Shown here: positions 54,083 to 62,814 of the stretch, piece after piece
How the letters are laid out: each line of letters begins with the position of its first letter
Position numbering within the stretch: the stretch's first letter is position 1
Assembly (NCBI GenBank): GCA_030148865.1
Contig: JASBSR010000010.1
Location: forward strand, 1-64,000
DNA from: Gammaproteobacteria bacterium
GTDB lineage: Bacteria > Pseudomonadota > Gammaproteobacteria > SZUA-229
DNA: 64,000 bases
Reading direction: 5' to 3'
Notes under the pieces: generated by a model
Told to the model about the DNA's origin: nothing
The model's input: the letters and a program-made list of their open reading frames with translations, nothing else
Databases searched by the model: none
Made by a program: the position numbers and the translations under genes

Positions 54083-54856
54083 ATGTCGAGAAAACATGCC
54101 AGAAGAAAAGAACGACATACTAGAAACCACACGTATGATGACTCACCCCCTGATTCAGTCGTCATCAGTCTCCAGACCACTGCTCCACATTTAGTTACTC
54201 AGTACCGCACTCCAGCCCCTCGCAAAAAAATCCAGCCGAAAAATAAATCGCAAGCACGATTTATGGCGGCGATTAAATCCAGCACAATTACCTTCGGTTT
54301 AGGCCCGGCGGGCACCGGTAAAAGTTTTTGCACCGCCGCGATGGCGGCAGAAGCCTTAATGGCCGATGAGATCGATCGCATTGTGTTTACCCGGCCAGCA
54401 GTTGAAGTCGGTAACAGTCTGGGTTTTTTACCCGGCCGGCTGGATGAAAAGTTCGATCCCTATTTTAGTGCATTCAAATCATGCCTGATTAACAATGCAG
54501 GTAAGGGTGTGATCGACTGTGCCTTGAAAAACGGCAATATCGTGGTTGAGCCCCTCGCGTATATGCGCGGTAAAACATTTGACCGATGTTTTGTCGTGCT
54601 TGATGAGGCACAAAACTGTTCGCCGGAAGAAATGAAAATGTTTCTGACACGAATTGGCCAGAACGCAAAAGTTGTGGTCAATGGTGATTTGAGTCAGTCG
54701 GATATTGCAAGCTACTCAGGCTTATACGATGCCATTAATCGAGTGCACGATGTGCCTGGAGTGCACGTGCATGAATTTTTCTGTGATGACATCGTGCGTA
54801 GCGACATTGTCAGAGATATTATTATGAAATATCAGATACGACGTCCTGCGGCATGA
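54083..54856 (+). CDS. PhoH-like ATPase
   Basis: The 257-residue protein has a basic, disordered first 60 residues and then a PhoH domain with Walker A GLGPAGTGKSF and Walker B CFVVLDEAQNCSPEEMKMFLTR, plus GDLSQSD. Such proteins are P-loop ATPases related to helicases and RNA metabolism; the exact role is open. It is shorter than the usual PhoH (about 320) and lacks the KH-like or PIN domain of relatives. Confidence 0.88.
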   Translation: MSRKHARRKERHTRNHTYDDSPPDSVVISLQTTAPHLVTQYRTPAPRKKIQPKNKSQARFMAAIKSSTITFGLGPAGTGKSFCTAAMAAEALMADEIDRIVFTRPAVEVGNSLGFLPGRLDEKFDPYFSAFKSCLINNAGKGVIDCALKNGNIVVEPLAYMRGKTFDRCFVVLDEAQNCSPEEMKMFLTRIGQNAKVVVNGDLSQSDIASYSGLYDAINRVHDVPGVHVHEFFCDDIVRSDIVRDIIMKYQIRRPAA

Positions 54857-54881
54857 TTTGACTAAAGATATAACAGATGTT

Positions 54882-54910
54882 TGCGAGCAATGCATGCTGC
54901 ATTGCTCGCA
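54882..54910. terminator. perfect 13-bp hairpin between convergent phoH-like and dgkA genes
   Basis: TGCGAGCAATGCA (54882-54894) pairs with TGCATTGCTCGCA (54898-54910) over a 3-nt loop. There is no T-run. It lies between convergent stops. Confidence 0.6.
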
Positions 54911-54928
54911 GCATCGGTTGTTGTAGCG

Positions 54929-55288
54929 TTATATCAAAACTGCCAGCCAGGTCAGTATGGCGATGATAATCGCGAACAGTACCGCAGCAGAACCCATATC
55001 TTTGGCGGCACCCGACAACGGATGATGTTCGTCTCCAAAACGATCCACTACCGCTTCGATTGCGGAGTTGATCAGCTCGATTACCAGTACAAACAGCAAA
55101 CTGGTAATGAGAACCAGTTGTTCTGTCAGGCTGTTGGCGAAATAAAACACGGCAGGTAAGAGGAACAGGCTTAGCCAGGCTTCCTGGCGAAAGGCGGCTT
55201 CATTCCGGTAAGCGTATATTATGCCTTTCCATGAATAGCCGGCAGCGTTGATAACTCGAGTGAGGCCGCTCGCGTTTGTTTTTCCCAT
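54929..55288 (-). CDS. dgkA: diacylglycerol kinase
   Basis: The 119-residue protein is the small integral-membrane DgkA: RVINAAGYSWKGIIYAYRNEAAFRQE, then three helices with ELINSAIEAVVDRFGDEHHPLSG, the conserved active-site segment. It phosphorylates diacylglycerol to phosphatidic acid in lipid recycling. The longest frame starts 64 codons earlier, but GGAG just before the ATG at 55288 and the normal length of the family fix the start there. Confidence 0.94.
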   Translation of the reverse strand: MGKTNASGLTRVINAAGYSWKGIIYAYRNEAAFRQEAWLSLFLLPAVFYFANSLTEQLVLITSLLFVLVIELINSAIEAVVDRFGDEHHPLSGAAKDMGSAAVLFAIIIAILTWLAVLI

Positions 55289-55616
55289 GGGTTCTCCGCG
55301 TTGATCCAGATGTGGTTCAGTCGTGTCCAGGATAAGTCTAGCATTAATTTTTCCAGAGAATTGTAGTCGTAGAAATCCCATTATGACTACACGATTTTGA
55401 AATCTCGGCATGCCTGCGAGGTCGTCCAGCTGCATAGACTCAACCAGGTCAGATGTATGGTGTCCAATTCCTGAGTACATAAGCTATATTCATTGCACGC
55501 AATATATAGTGTTTTGGGTAAATAACTGGTTTTGTGCCACAATAGCCCTTGCAATGGGGTGTTAAGTTGTTGATTGTTTTTATTATCTATCTGCAGGCAT
55601 ACAACAGAGCAGGGTA

Positions 55617-56156
55617 ATGTGTAGATTTTTCAGGTTTTCCCGGCTTGTGACGCTTATGCTGTTTATGGGGGCGATGATTCCCGCGTGGGCAGCAGATGAA
55701 GTGACTCGCAACCAGATCAAAGGACTGGGTGAGCAGGTACCGGATATCAAGAAAGACGCGCCCAATTTGACTTCCGAATTGCCCCTGCTCGAAGAAAAAT
55801 TATTATTTCCCTCCAATAATCAGGTGTCCTTCTTCGTTTCGATGTACAGGAATGATGCGTTTCGGCTCGATTCTGTGCAGCTTAAACTCAATGATAAGAT
55901 TGTTGCACAGCATTTGTACACATTTCGTGAGCGAGAATCTCTGCAGCAAGGCGACCTACAAAGACTCTACACTGGTAATATCAAAACGGGTGAACATAGT
56001 CTGGTGGTGAGTTTTATGGGCATGGCATCCGCTGGCGGTGAATACAAACACAGTGCGACCTATACTGTGGTGAAAGAAGCTGGTCCTAAATTTGTCGAAA
56101 TCAAAATAGCAGGGCCGGGTGCCGCTGAACAGGGTGTTAAATTCAGGGACTGGTAA
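55617..56156 (+). CDS. exported protein of unknown function
   Basis: The 179-residue protein has a signal peptide (LVTLMLFMGAMIPAWAAD), a short helical linker (KGLGEQVPDIKKDAPNLTSE) and a beta-sandwich-like domain (NNQVSFFVSMYRND, DSVQLKLNDKIVAQHLYTF, TGEHSLVVSFMG, KFVEIKIAG). The pattern recalls Ig-like periplasmic proteins that bind or display other envelope proteins. I recognise no named family. It is monocistronic. Confidence 0.7.
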   Translation: MCRFFRFSRLVTLMLFMGAMIPAWAADEVTRNQIKGLGEQVPDIKKDAPNLTSELPLLEEKLLFPSNNQVSFFVSMYRNDAFRLDSVQLKLNDKIVAQHLYTFRERESLQQGDLQRLYTGNIKTGEHSLVVSFMGMASAGGEYKHSATYTVVKEAGPKFVEIKIAGPGAAEQGVKFRDW

Positions 56157-56287
56157 AATATACGTTTGCAATTAGCGTAGTTGTGTCTGTTACCCATAGC
56201 TGCGGTGACGGGCATACGACCACATCAGTATTTGCACGACATTTTTTTATGGCGAGATTCTTTATTACGCCTGTCAAATGAGTTGTT

Positions 56288-56314
56288 ACAGGCAATGCAT
56301 GAGTCATTGCCTGT
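56288..56314. terminator. hairpin 10-bp stem
   Basis: ACAGGCAATG (56288-56297) pairs with CATTGCCTGT (56305-56314) over a 7-nt loop, about 130 bp after the exported protein stop. It has no T-run and may be a terminator or a repeat. Confidence 0.4.
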
Positions 56315-56404
56315 TATAAGAGCCTTCTTTAATATTCTGCTTTACGAAACTTGCGAGTTTTGCAAAATGCACTAGTATTGGCGCAAGCATGACTTTAATG
56401 AATG

Positions 56405-56433
56405 GGTTAAGCCCTGCCAGGCTGTGCTTAACC
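56405..56433 (+). promoter_or_regulatory. inverted repeat upstream of the DUF6316 gene
   Basis: GGTTAAGC and GCTTAACC form an 8-bp inverted repeat with a 13-nt loop, 20 bp before the ATG at 56453. It could be a leader stem-loop or an operator; this is only a structural observation. Confidence 0.3.
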
Positions 56434-56452
56434 GGGACAACAGGGATTCGAT

Positions 56453-56647
56453 ATGGCAAGAAAAACTGATGGCGCTGAAAACAAACATTACTTCCAGGTA
56501 GATCGTTACGTACAACAGAATGGCCAGTGGTATTACATTACCCGAGAGGGTGAAGAGCGCGGACCCTTTGACAGCAAAGCAGATGCGAGCGGTGATTTGA
56601 TCGACTACATTCGTTACCGAAATAAAATGGAAGAGTTCGGGCAGTAA
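56453..56647 (+). CDS. DUF6316-like small protein
   Basis: The 64-residue protein contains the pattern HYFQVDRYVQQNGQWYYITR followed by EGEERGPFDSKADASGDLIDYI, typical of DUF6316 proteins of gammaproteobacteria. It forms a small beta sheet plus helix and is presumably cytoplasmic. Its role is unknown. It stands alone, with an inverted repeat just before the start. Confidence 0.75.
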   Translation: MARKTDGAENKHYFQVDRYVQQNGQWYYITREGEERGPFDSKADASGDLIDYIRYRNKMEEFGQ

Positions 56648-56853
56648 ACGGGCCAGGGTTTGCCTCGACGCTAATTCTTTATAAGGTGTTGTTAATACAG
56701 AAGGGTGTTTTGTCGACGGGCGCGAACTGGTATAGTTTTCAGGCGAAAAGACACTACTCCTAATCAGCAGATAGAGTTCAAATATGAAGCCCATGGCAGC
56801 CAGCTTATTGTTCGGCATTACCAGATTACGGCGTAGTGGTCGGGAGTCTTCGT

Positions 56854-57084
56854 GTGCAATCACCTGACCACAGTCTCGAATCTTTATTTGTTCAGTTGGG
56901 TCTTGATAATAGCGATAATGCTATTGCGGCCTTTATCGCTGCGCATAAGCCTCTGCCACATAAGATCCTGTTGCATGAAGCAGGTTTCTGGAATGCTTCG
57001 CAGGCTGAGTTTTTAAAACAGGCTATTGCTGATGATGCAGACTGGGCGATAATCGTAGATCGGCTCGATGCTTTACTCAGGTAG
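56854..57084 (+). CDS. DUF2789 small protein
   Basis: The protein (76 residues from GTG at 56854) matches DUF2789: HSLESLFVQLGLDNSDNAI, AAFIAAHKPLP, AGFWNASQAEFLKQAI, DDADWAIIVDRLDALLR. A GGGAG ribosome-binding site lies 7 nt before this GTG, which gives the normal family length; the longer frame from 56836 adds six extra residues. Function unknown. Confidence 0.82.
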   Translation: MQSPDHSLESLFVQLGLDNSDNAIAAFIAAHKPLPHKILLHEAGFWNASQAEFLKQAIADDADWAIIVDRLDALLR

Positions 57085-57218
57085 GATGGCTCTAATGTTT
57101 TGATATGTTATAAATTATTTCTCGCGTAACCCGATGATCCAGTTACATCTCATAATAATAACCCTGAAATGTAACTAAGTCGTACTATAATTATTCCAAT
57201 AGCGACAGGGGAACTGGT

Positions 57219-59453
57219 TTGAAAAATATTGTTTTAGTGCTTCTGTTGCTTTTATCAGTAAATCTTGCATTTGGGCACTTATTTAATGACACTGATGGCA
57301 TGGTGGTTCGCGTTGGTGTCTGGTATAACCCTCCCGTCATATTACAGGGCCAGGATGCTGAATGGCGTGGTATCGCCATTGATACCCTTAGATATGTGGC
57401 TGAACAGAAAAACTGGGAGTTACAATTTGTCCCGGGGACCTTTGCAGAGCATCTGGAATCTTTAGATAAGCACCAGATTGACTTGTTGGCTGGCATTGCG
57501 TATTCCAGCGAGCGTGCTAAACGATATGCGTTTACCACCAGCTCTCTGATTAGTAACTGGGGCCTGATCTATGCGCGCCCGAACTCAAATATAAATTCAT
57601 TACTAGACTTGAACGGTATGCGTGTAGCAGTAATGCGCAACAGCATACATACTCGTGCATTCAGTGAGCTGGCTGAAAAATTTAATATTTCGTTCAAACA
57701 AGTCGTCTGTAATAACTATGGCGACGTGTTAGAGAGTGTTCGTAAGGGCGAGACGGATGCGGGTGTAGTTAATCGGTTGTTTGGCGCTGTCAATACAAAT
57801 ATCTATCATCTGGTTGAGACAGGTATTATCTTTAATCCTATTAATATTCACTATGCAGCCCCTGAAGGCGAGGATACAGAGCTGCTTTCGGCAATTGACA
57901 AATATCTTACAACCCTGAAAGCGGATCAAACATCGGTGTATTATCAGGCGCTGCAACGCTGGCTAAATCAGTCTCATCCGGATTACTTTCCTCACTGGTT
58001 GCGCTGGTTGGCAGGTGGTTTATTTGTTGTCATGCTGATGATGTTGGGAATCACGCTGTTATTGCGAAAACAGATTGCAATCCGTACCCGAGAATTGCAG
58101 ATAGAGGTAGATGAGCGTCGCAAAGCGCAAGTATTGCTAGATCGACTGGCTTATTACGATTCGCTCACTGGTCTGCCAAACCGACTATCGTTTTCTGAAA
58201 CGCTTAAAACCGCCATGGCTAGTGCACGGCGTAGAAACTACAAAGTGGCCGTGTTGTTTGTCGATCTGGATCGGTTTAAAACTATTAATGACAGTCTTGG
58301 TCACGATGCTGGAGACAAGCTAATTGTGCAGGTGGCGAAACGATTAACCGCATGCCTGCGCGAGGAGGACAGTATAAATCGTTTCGGTGGTGATGAATTC
58401 GTCGCGATATTGCAAGATATAGTCAATGTTACCAACGTAGATCGTATTTGTGAGCGTATGTTGAAGTGCATGAAAGAATCATTTGATATAGGTGTGACAA
58501 ATGTGTACTCATCCGTGAGTATTGGCGTTGCTTTATACCCAAATGATGACACGACCACAGATGGTCTGCTGAAAGATGCTGATGTAGCGATGTACCATGC
58601 TAAAGAACAGGGCGGTAACAACTATCAGTTTTACAATGCTGAATTTACCAGTCGCGTACGTGACCGGCTAAGCCTGGAAACTCGTTTGCGTCAGGCTGTT
58701 GATCGTGACGAATTTATTATTCATTACCAGCCTATCTTCAGTATGAGCACACGCACAACCACAGGTGTTGAAGCTCTGATACGCTGGCAGGATCCAGAAC
58801 GAGGTATGGTGCCACCTGATGACTTTATACCACTTGCTGAAGAGACCGGGTTAATTGTAGCCATTGGTGGATGGGTAATGGAGCGTGCCTGTCTTCAGGT
58901 AAAAACCTGGGAAAACGAGGGTCTTGGATGTCTCCATCTTGCGGTTAACGTCTCTTCCCGACAGTTTGATGGTAATGAGGTGTTGTCGACAGTCTCAAGG
59001 TCATTACGTAATGCGCGTCTTGATCCACAACGGCTTGAGCTGGAAATTACTGAACGAATGTTCCTCAAACTCACGGGTAAAGTGGCAGATATCTTCGATA
59101 ACCTCAAGGGCGAGGGTGTGCAATTATCGATTGACGATTTTGGAACCGGATATTCCAGTCTGAGCTATCTCAAGCAGCTACCGATAGATACTTTAAAAAT
59201 TGATCGCTCATTTGTGCGCGATATCCCTGGTGACAAAGATGATGCACAGATCGCCTCGACTATTGTCACCATGGCGCACGGTCTTGATCTGGGTGTGGTT
59301 GCCGAAGGTATTGAAACCGCGCAACAGTTTGATTTTTTATCTTCGCTTGGTTGTGATCGAGGGCAGGGCTACTATATCGCAAAACCTATGTCGGTTGAAG
59401 AATTTGCTATCTGGTTTCGCCAGCAGAATGAGCTAGATCAAAAGAAAGCCTGA
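57219..59453 (+). CDS. periplasmic-binding-domain GGDEF-EAL sensor protein
   Basis: The 744-residue protein starts at TTG behind AGGGGA. It has a signal/anchor (VLVLLLLLSVNLAFGH), a bacterial extracellular solute-binding domain of family 3 (about 25-245: VVRVGVWYNPPV, AVMRNSIHTRAFSELAEKF), a membrane helix (about 262-285), a GGDEF domain with intact NRFGGDEFVA and an EAL domain (VEALIRWQDPERG, ELEITERMF, IDDFGTGYSSLSYLK). A small periplasmic ligand, such as an amino acid, could modulate c-di-GMP turnover. Confidence 0.92.
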   Translation: MKNIVLVLLLLLSVNLAFGHLFNDTDGMVVRVGVWYNPPVILQGQDAEWRGIAIDTLRYVAEQKNWELQFVPGTFAEHLESLDKHQIDLLAGIAYSSERAKRYAFTTSSLISNWGLIYARPNSNINSLLDLNGMRVAVMRNSIHTRAFSELAEKFNISFKQVVCNNYGDVLESVRKGETDAGVVNRLFGAVNTNIYHLVETGIIFNPINIHYAAPEGEDTELLSAIDKYLTTLKADQTSVYYQALQRWLNQSHPDYFPHWLRWLAGGLFVVMLMMLGITLLLRKQIAIRTRELQIEVDERRKAQVLLDRLAYYDSLTGLPNRLSFSETLKTAMASARRRNYKVAVLFVDLDRFKTINDSLGHDAGDKLIVQVAKRLTACLREEDSINRFGGDEFVAILQDIVNVTNVDRICERMLKCMKESFDIGVTNVYSSVSIGVALYPNDDTTTDGLLKDADVAMYHAKEQGGNNYQFYNAEFTSRVRDRLSLETRLRQAVDRDEFIIHYQPIFSMSTRTTTGVEALIRWQDPERGMVPPDDFIPLAEETGLIVAIGGWVMERACLQVKTWENEGLGCLHLAVNVSSRQFDGNEVLSTVSRSLRNARLDPQRLELEITERMFLKLTGKVADIFDNLKGEGVQLSIDDFGTGYSSLSYLKQLPIDTLKIDRSFVRDIPGDKDDAQIASTIVTMAHGLDLGVVAEGIETAQQFDFLSSLGCDRGQGYYIAKPMSVEEFAIWFRQQNELDQKKA

Positions 59454-59469
59454 CTGATTTGGTAGCGAG

Positions 59470-60144
59470 TTATTTCTGTAGTAATGCTTCCAGTTGCTGA
59501 ATCCGCGGCAAAGTGCCTGCATCTAGCCAGCGACCCCGATAAATTTCAGCACTGACCAGGCCCTGCATAATTTTATTTCTGATGATGGGTGCCAATGCCT
59601 GTTTTCCCGGTGCCATACCTTTGAAAAACTTGGCTGTATACAATCCAGTTCCGCTATAGGTGTACATGGTATTTCCGGAGTTTTTCGCCAGTCCTAGCTC
59701 AACCGCGAAATCGCCTTTCTGATTATGCTCGGGGTTCTCAGTCAGCAACAAATGTGCCTGCGTATGAAGTGATTTGTTGATCCAGTGTGCGTAATCGAAG
59801 TCACACCAGATATCGCCATTCACTACAATAAATTTTTTACCAAGTTGCGGCAGTGCCTGAATGATACCGCCAGCGGTTTCTAAAGCCTTGGTTTCATCAG
59901 AGTAGTTGATGCGAACTCCATAGCTGCTGCCGTCGCCCAGGGTTTGATGAATTTTCTCAGCCAGCCACGCAGTGTTAATGACAATGTGCTCGATGCCAGC
60001 GGAAACCAGATTTTCGATGTGATATTCGATCAGGTGCTTACCTGCCACCTTGATCAGTGGTTTGGGTGTGGTATCTGTCAGCGGTCGTAGTCGCTCACCA
60101 CGGCCTGCGGCCAGTATCATTGCTGTGGTAATTTTATAGCTCAT
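59470..60144 (-). CDS. murU: N-acetylmuramate alpha-1-phosphate uridylyltransferase
   Basis: The 224-residue nucleotidyltransferase has the signature MILAAGRGERLRPLTDTTPK and metal-binding VVNGDIWCDFDY. MurU makes UDP-MurNAc from MurNAc-1-phosphate in the peptidoglycan-recycling bypass. Its gene is 6 bp downstream of amgK, the kinase for the preceding step, as in Pseudomonas. Assignment rests on sequence and this pairing. Confidence 0.9.
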   Translation of the reverse strand: MSYKITTAMILAAGRGERLRPLTDTTPKPLIKVAGKHLIEYHIENLVSAGIEHIVINTAWLAEKIHQTLGDGSSYGVRINYSDETKALETAGGIIQALPQLGKKFIVVNGDIWCDFDYAHWINKSLHTQAHLLLTENPEHNQKGDFAVELGLAKNSGNTMYTYSGTGLYTAKFFKGMAPGKQALAPIIRNKIMQGLVSAEIYRGRWLDAGTLPRIQQLEALLQK

Positions 60145-60150
60145 TTTCAG

Positions 60151-61149
60151 TTATGGGCGTCTGACTTTGGGGTGGCCTAACACGCAGGTTTGCAAAATCA
60201 ATTGCAGTGGCGCGAGTTCCGGATAGCGCTCGCAGGTTTGTCGAACATATTTTAGTGTCAGCGGCAGATCATCAAGATATTGTGCTTTGCCATCGCGATA
60301 GTTGAGTCGTGCAAATATACCCAGTACTTTGAGATGACGTTGTACCCCCATGAAATCGAACCAGCGCAGGAAAGTGGCAAAGTCGGCATCGAGCTGAGCC
60401 AGCCGATAATATTGCTGTAGCCACGTTTCAACACGCGACCGTGGCCATTCGATATAACAGTCTTTGAGCAGTGATACCAGATCATAGCTGACAGGACCAT
60501 TGACTGCGTCCTGATAATCAATGACACCAGGATTATCCTGCTCAGTTTTCATCAGATTACGCGAATGATAATCACGATGTACGAAGGCTTGGGGCTGTTC
60601 CAGAGCAGTGTCTATCAGCAGCTCGAATATGTTTGCCAGCGCTTGCTGCTGTTCGGGCGTGAGTGCGATATTGAGATGACGACTCAGATACCAGCGCTCA
60701 AATAAGTCCATTTCAGTTTGCAGGCGTGTTCTGTTGTACTCGGGTAAACGGTGTTGAATCTGTTGCATTTTGACAATTGCCTGGATCGCATCAGTATATA
60801 ATTGATCGGCATTGGTAGCATCGAGTATGTCCAGGTACGGCAGGCTGCCGAGATCATCGAGCAAAAGAAAGCCTAAGGATAGTTCCTGCTGGATAATTGC
60901 TGGCGCATTGACACCAGCACTGCGCAGTAGCTCAGTCACCAGAATAAAACGGGTGCAGTCTTCCTTATCGGGTGGTGCATCCATCACAATACGGTTGCAG
61001 GCACTGGCAGTATCATAGACGCGAAAATAACGGCGGAAGCTGGCATCAGCGGAAGCCGCAACAGGCTCGCTGAAATTTCCCGCAGCCAGTGTTTCCAGCC
61101 ATTGTTTCAATAGTGATTCGCGGTCTTGAGACTGTACTACGGTATTCAA
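60151..61149 (-). CDS. amgK: anomeric MurNAc/GlcNAc kinase
   Basis: The 332-residue protein has the aminoglycoside-phosphotransferase fold: DASFRRYFRVYD (nucleotide loop), QAFVHRDYHSRNLMK (catalytic loop with HRDYHSRN) and PGVIDYQDAVNGPVSYDLVSLL (metal site). AmgK phosphorylates MurNAc at the anomeric position for MurU. The gene precedes murU by 6 bp. In many relatives lptD lies upstream; here a divergent Rossmann-fold gene is found instead. Confidence 0.9.
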   Translation of the reverse strand: MNTVVQSQDRESLLKQWLETLAAGNFSEPVAASADASFRRYFRVYDTASACNRIVMDAPPDKEDCTRFILVTELLRSAGVNAPAIIQQELSLGFLLLDDLGSLPYLDILDATNADQLYTDAIQAIVKMQQIQHRLPEYNRTRLQTEMDLFERWYLSRHLNIALTPEQQQALANIFELLIDTALEQPQAFVHRDYHSRNLMKTEQDNPGVIDYQDAVNGPVSYDLVSLLKDCYIEWPRSRVETWLQQYYRLAQLDADFATFLRWFDFMGVQRHLKVLGIFARLNYRDGKAQYLDDLPLTLKYVRQTCERYPELAPLQLILQTCVLGHPKVRRP

Positions 61150-61213
61150 ATCAGGTGCCTGACATTGTTATACTTTGCACCCAATTGTAGCAGCCTGTGG
61201 AGAACCGTGTTTG

Positions 61214-61993
61214 ATGAGTGCAACAGAATATAAGCCTGTGGTAATTGTGGGTCAGGGTGAGATGGGTAAGGTCTTCAACTGTGGCTTCGTGGCACTGGGC
61301 TGCGAAGTGCAGGTCGTGCTGCGCAGAGACAACATGGCTGAGGTTGCTGCGCGCACAGCTGAGCCTGAGCTGGTGCTGATTGCTGTCGGCGAAGCCGATT
61401 TACAGAGCACGCTTGCAGAGATTCCTGGCGTCTGGCGTGATCGCGTGGCGTTGTTGCAAAATGAGCTGCTCCCCGCTGACTGGCAGCAACACGATTTTGA
61501 TCCTACGGTAATATCGGTCTGGTTCGAAAAGAAAAAAGATCAGGACGTCAAAGTCCTGATTCCTTCGCCGGTATATGGCAAACATGCGCAATTACTGGTG
61601 GCTGCGTTATCCGCGATTGAGGTACCTGCACGCGTAGTCGCAGATGAAGCTGACTTGTTGTCCGAACTGATTCTAAAAAATGTTTATATTATTACGACCA
61701 ACATCGCTGGTCTGCATGTTGGTGGCACGGTGGGCGAGCTCTGGCGCAAACATCGCGAACTGGCACAGGATATCGCACGCGAAGTTATGCAGCTGCAGTT
61801 CGCGATGACAGGTGAAATTTTTGAACCTGGAAAACTCATGAAAGGTATGCTGGAAGCATTTAACGGTGACCTTGACCACAAATGTATGGGTCGCAGTGCG
61901 CCGGCAAGACTGGAGCGCGCACTCACACTGGCAAAACAATACAAAATTTCAATGCCCACTATCGAGCAGATCGGTCTTGCTCTGAAAAAATAA
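61214..61993 (+). CDS. ketopantoate-reductase-like Rossmann-fold protein
   Basis: About 259 residues. An NAD(P)-binding start (VVIVGQGEMGKVFNCGFVALG) and an overall plan of an N-terminal Rossmann domain and a helical C-terminus (AFNGDLDHKCMGRSAPARLERAL) resemble PanE/ApbA. The dinucleotide loop is GQGEMG rather than GxGxxG, and the usual catalytic Lys region (ILKNVYIITTN) is altered (normally K-N-x-x-N-x-L), so it may be another reductase or a binding protein. The ATG at 61214 was preferred to an upstream TTG. Confidence 0.6.
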   Translation: MSATEYKPVVIVGQGEMGKVFNCGFVALGCEVQVVLRRDNMAEVAARTAEPELVLIAVGEADLQSTLAEIPGVWRDRVALLQNELLPADWQQHDFDPTVISVWFEKKKDQDVKVLIPSPVYGKHAQLLVAALSAIEVPARVVADEADLLSELILKNVYIITTNIAGLHVGGTVGELWRKHRELAQDIAREVMQLQFAMTGEIFEPGKLMKGMLEAFNGDLDHKCMGRSAPARLERALTLAKQYKISMPTIEQIGLALKK

Positions 61994-62005
61994 GTTGAAA
62001 AGGCT

Positions 62006-62210
62006 TTTGCCACAGAGGGCTCTGAGTTAAAAAAACCTGAAGCTTGTCATTTCGAACGCAGTGAAAAATTTTCTGACTTTGGCAATCCTGAAGGAAATTT
62101 CTCGTTGGCTGGCGCCGCGCAATAGCGTCAGTCTCGCTCGAAATGACAGACATAGTGTTGTTTGGCAGCAACACACATGGCTCAGTGATCCCTGTGTCCT
62201 CTGTGGCAAA
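62006..62210. repeat. composite intergenic repeat framed by 13-bp inverted repeat (second copy)
   Basis: TTTGCCACAGAGG (62006-62018) and CCTCTGTGGCAAA (62198-62210) frame the spacer. A second perfect pair, TGTCATTTCGA (62045-62055) and TCGAAATGACA (62138-62148), is nested inside, enclosing GAAATTTCTCG sequence. The outer arms are the same as at 51678-51961, while the inner unit is different. Both copies lie between convergent genes. Confidence 0.72.
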
Positions 62211-62223
62211 TTTTAGGTATAAA

Positions 62224-62814
62224 TTATTTTTGCTCGAGCAATAATTTCGCCGGGCCACCAGGCTTTTCGATTAGCGTCGATACCACCGCTCCATATTCCA
62301 CCCTCAAACGACTGTAGACATCATCCAGCGACATGCGCAGCACATTGGCGATAATGGCGCGCGCGACACCGGCGTGGGCAACGATCAAGATGTGTCTGCC
62401 CTGATGGCGATCAGCAATTTCCTGATAGGCATTCCAGACACGGGTAGAAAAACTCTCGAGTGACTCGGCACCTTTGGGGCGGTTGTGCACCGGGTCGGCT
62501 GAAAAACGCTCTAATGCCTCAGCATCTGCGGCCACGATTTCTTCCGGGGTTTTGCCTTCCCATTCGCCGAAGCCGATTTCTTTCATGGCATCGATAATTT
62601 CATATTCGATCTGCTGACGTTCGGCAAGTGCTTTGGCGAATTCGCTGCAACGTGATAATGGTGAGCTAATTATCAGATCCCAGCTGCTGGCGTCCGGCAC
62701 CGAGGCCCACATTTGTTGCCAGCCAGTATCGGTGAGTGGGTCATTGACGCCATGGCCGCGGTAGCGCCGCCCACCGACGGGTTCGCCGTGGCGGATGACA
62801 TCGATTTGCGTCAT
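62224..62814 (-). CDS. histidine phosphatase (phosphoglycerate-mutase family)
   Basis: The 196-residue protein has the RHGEP motif (IDVIRHGEPVGG), SSPLSRCSEFAKALA, FGEWEGKTPEEI and LIVAHAGVARAII with the second His. It resembles alpha-ribazole phosphatase (CobC), but the only CobD-like neighbour is AmpE, so the substrate is open. Its ATG shares a base with the AmpE stop (TAATG), meaning tight coupling. Confidence 0.85.
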   Translation of the reverse strand: MTQIDVIRHGEPVGGRRYRGHGVNDPLTDTGWQQMWASVPDASSWDLIISSPLSRCSEFAKALAERQQIEYEIIDAMKEIGFGEWEGKTPEEIVAADAEALERFSADPVHNRPKGAESLESFSTRVWNAYQEIADRHQGRHILIVAHAGVARAIIANVLRMSLDDVYSRLRVEYGAVVSTLIEKPGGPAKLLLEQK

